DNA of 64,000 nucleotides, from the NCBI RefSeq assembly GCF_020882245.1, contig NC_083597.1, positions 16,960,581 through 17,024,580 on the forward strand, written 5' to 3'. A model generated the notes under the pieces. The model had not been told where the DNA came from. It saw nothing but the letters and a program-made list of their open reading frames with translations, and made no database searches. The DNA is from Rhopalosiphum padi (Eukaryota > Arthropoda > Insecta > Hemiptera > Aphididae). Positions 63,600 through 64,000 of this stretch are shown here, piece by piece. A program made the translations under genes and the position numbers. The first letter of the stretch is position 1. Every line of letters begins with the position of its first letter.

Positions 63600-64000
63600 C
63601 TATGTAGATCCTATTTCCTATAGTATATATACGCATCACAGTGTCGAGAAATCGGTGTCGAATCGCCGGCCGTCTTCACGTTATAATAATGGCGCATAAT
63701 TCAAGAGAGTGGTGATTCCACAGTTTTCATACACATTACACGTACGCCGGTCTCATCGATCTCTACGCGACAGTTCCACCCACTATACTTCACTTCGTTA
63801 CCGAAACACGGGTGGTGCGCTCCGTCAATATAGGTATATTAATAATTCAAGATTTTCAAGAAATAAATTGAAATGTGGATACCGACGTATCGGTTCAACG
63901 TTGGGCATTCAACTCATTCAAGAAGCTACATATGTGTGGTATACCAGCGCCCAGCAGTCAGCTAAACGTCCAAGTCTATCCAAATGTGATACGGATCGAT
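63600..64000. other. GC-richer window edge, probable part of a neighbouring gene
   Basis: Two frames look protein-like. On the minus strand 63838-63701 is open for 45 codons to TGA and includes HHPCFGNEVKYSGWNCRVE and three cysteines (a possible terminal exon, though no strong acceptor was found). On the plus strand 63872-64000 is open for 43 codons to the window end (including HMCGIPAPSSQLNVQVYP). The two do not overlap each other. The sequence between 63640 and 63830 is also open on the plus strand, so GC content may explain part of this. No family is recognised. Confidence 0.25.

Noticed and set aside
1..64000. tRNA, rRNA, snRNA and common insect microRNA seeds (let-7, bantam, miR-1, miR-8, miR-10, miR-100, miR-125, miR-184, miR-276)
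   Set aside because: A visual search found no cloverleaf with a GGTTCRANTCC-type box B and no mature microRNA sequence; this search is not exhaustive.
1..64000. Bacterial symbiont (Buchnera-like) origin
   Set aside because: Despite the low GC there are no long genes, operons or ribosome-binding sites, and a eukaryotic spliced gene start is present.

Overview
The window is eukaryotic nuclear DNA from an insect, most likely an aphid (Hemiptera). It is strongly AT-rich and full of TAA/TTA and TA microsatellites. It carries short terminal-inverted-repeat elements whose CAGTGGCGTAAC, CAGGCRYGTATAC and GAxTGATTCACCAA type ends I associate with aphid genomes. There are no long open frames, operons, rRNA, tRNA or CRISPR, so it is not the genome of a bacterial symbiont. 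The aphid call rests on repeat style and is an inference.

The only gene recognised with confidence is on the minus strand. The start codon and first coding exon of disco-interacting protein 2 (DIP2) lie at 54811-54895, followed by an unusual GC-type splice donor. Its presumed 5' UTR and CpG-rich promoter lie at about 54896-55790. No second DIP2 exon could be found at lower coordinates. Much or all of 1-54810 may therefore be DIP2 intron 1, possibly with nested transcription units.

From left to right: 0.9-2.8 kb and 8.7-11.4 kb are GC-richer patches that look like promoters, untranslated exons or conserved regulatory DNA. At 5.9-6.2 kb there is a possible small secreted-protein exon (+), and at 10.6-10.85 kb a possible proline-containing internal exon (-). 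From 11.4 to 32.6 kb the DNA is almost featureless and AT-rich apart from repeats. At 32.7-33.0 kb and 36.6-36.74 kb there are small islands that resemble untranslated first exons on the plus strand, and at 43.2 kb a 61-nt microexon candidate (+). From 44 to 48.6 kb there are old copies of one interspersed repeat. From 51.8 to 62.1 kb there are several hAT-like miniature elements, three of them with clear or perfect 8-bp target-site duplications. The last 400 bases become GC-richer and contain open frames on both strands, probably the edge of a neighbouring gene.

Apart from DIP2 exon 1, every gene-like entry is a candidate that would need transcript evidence.
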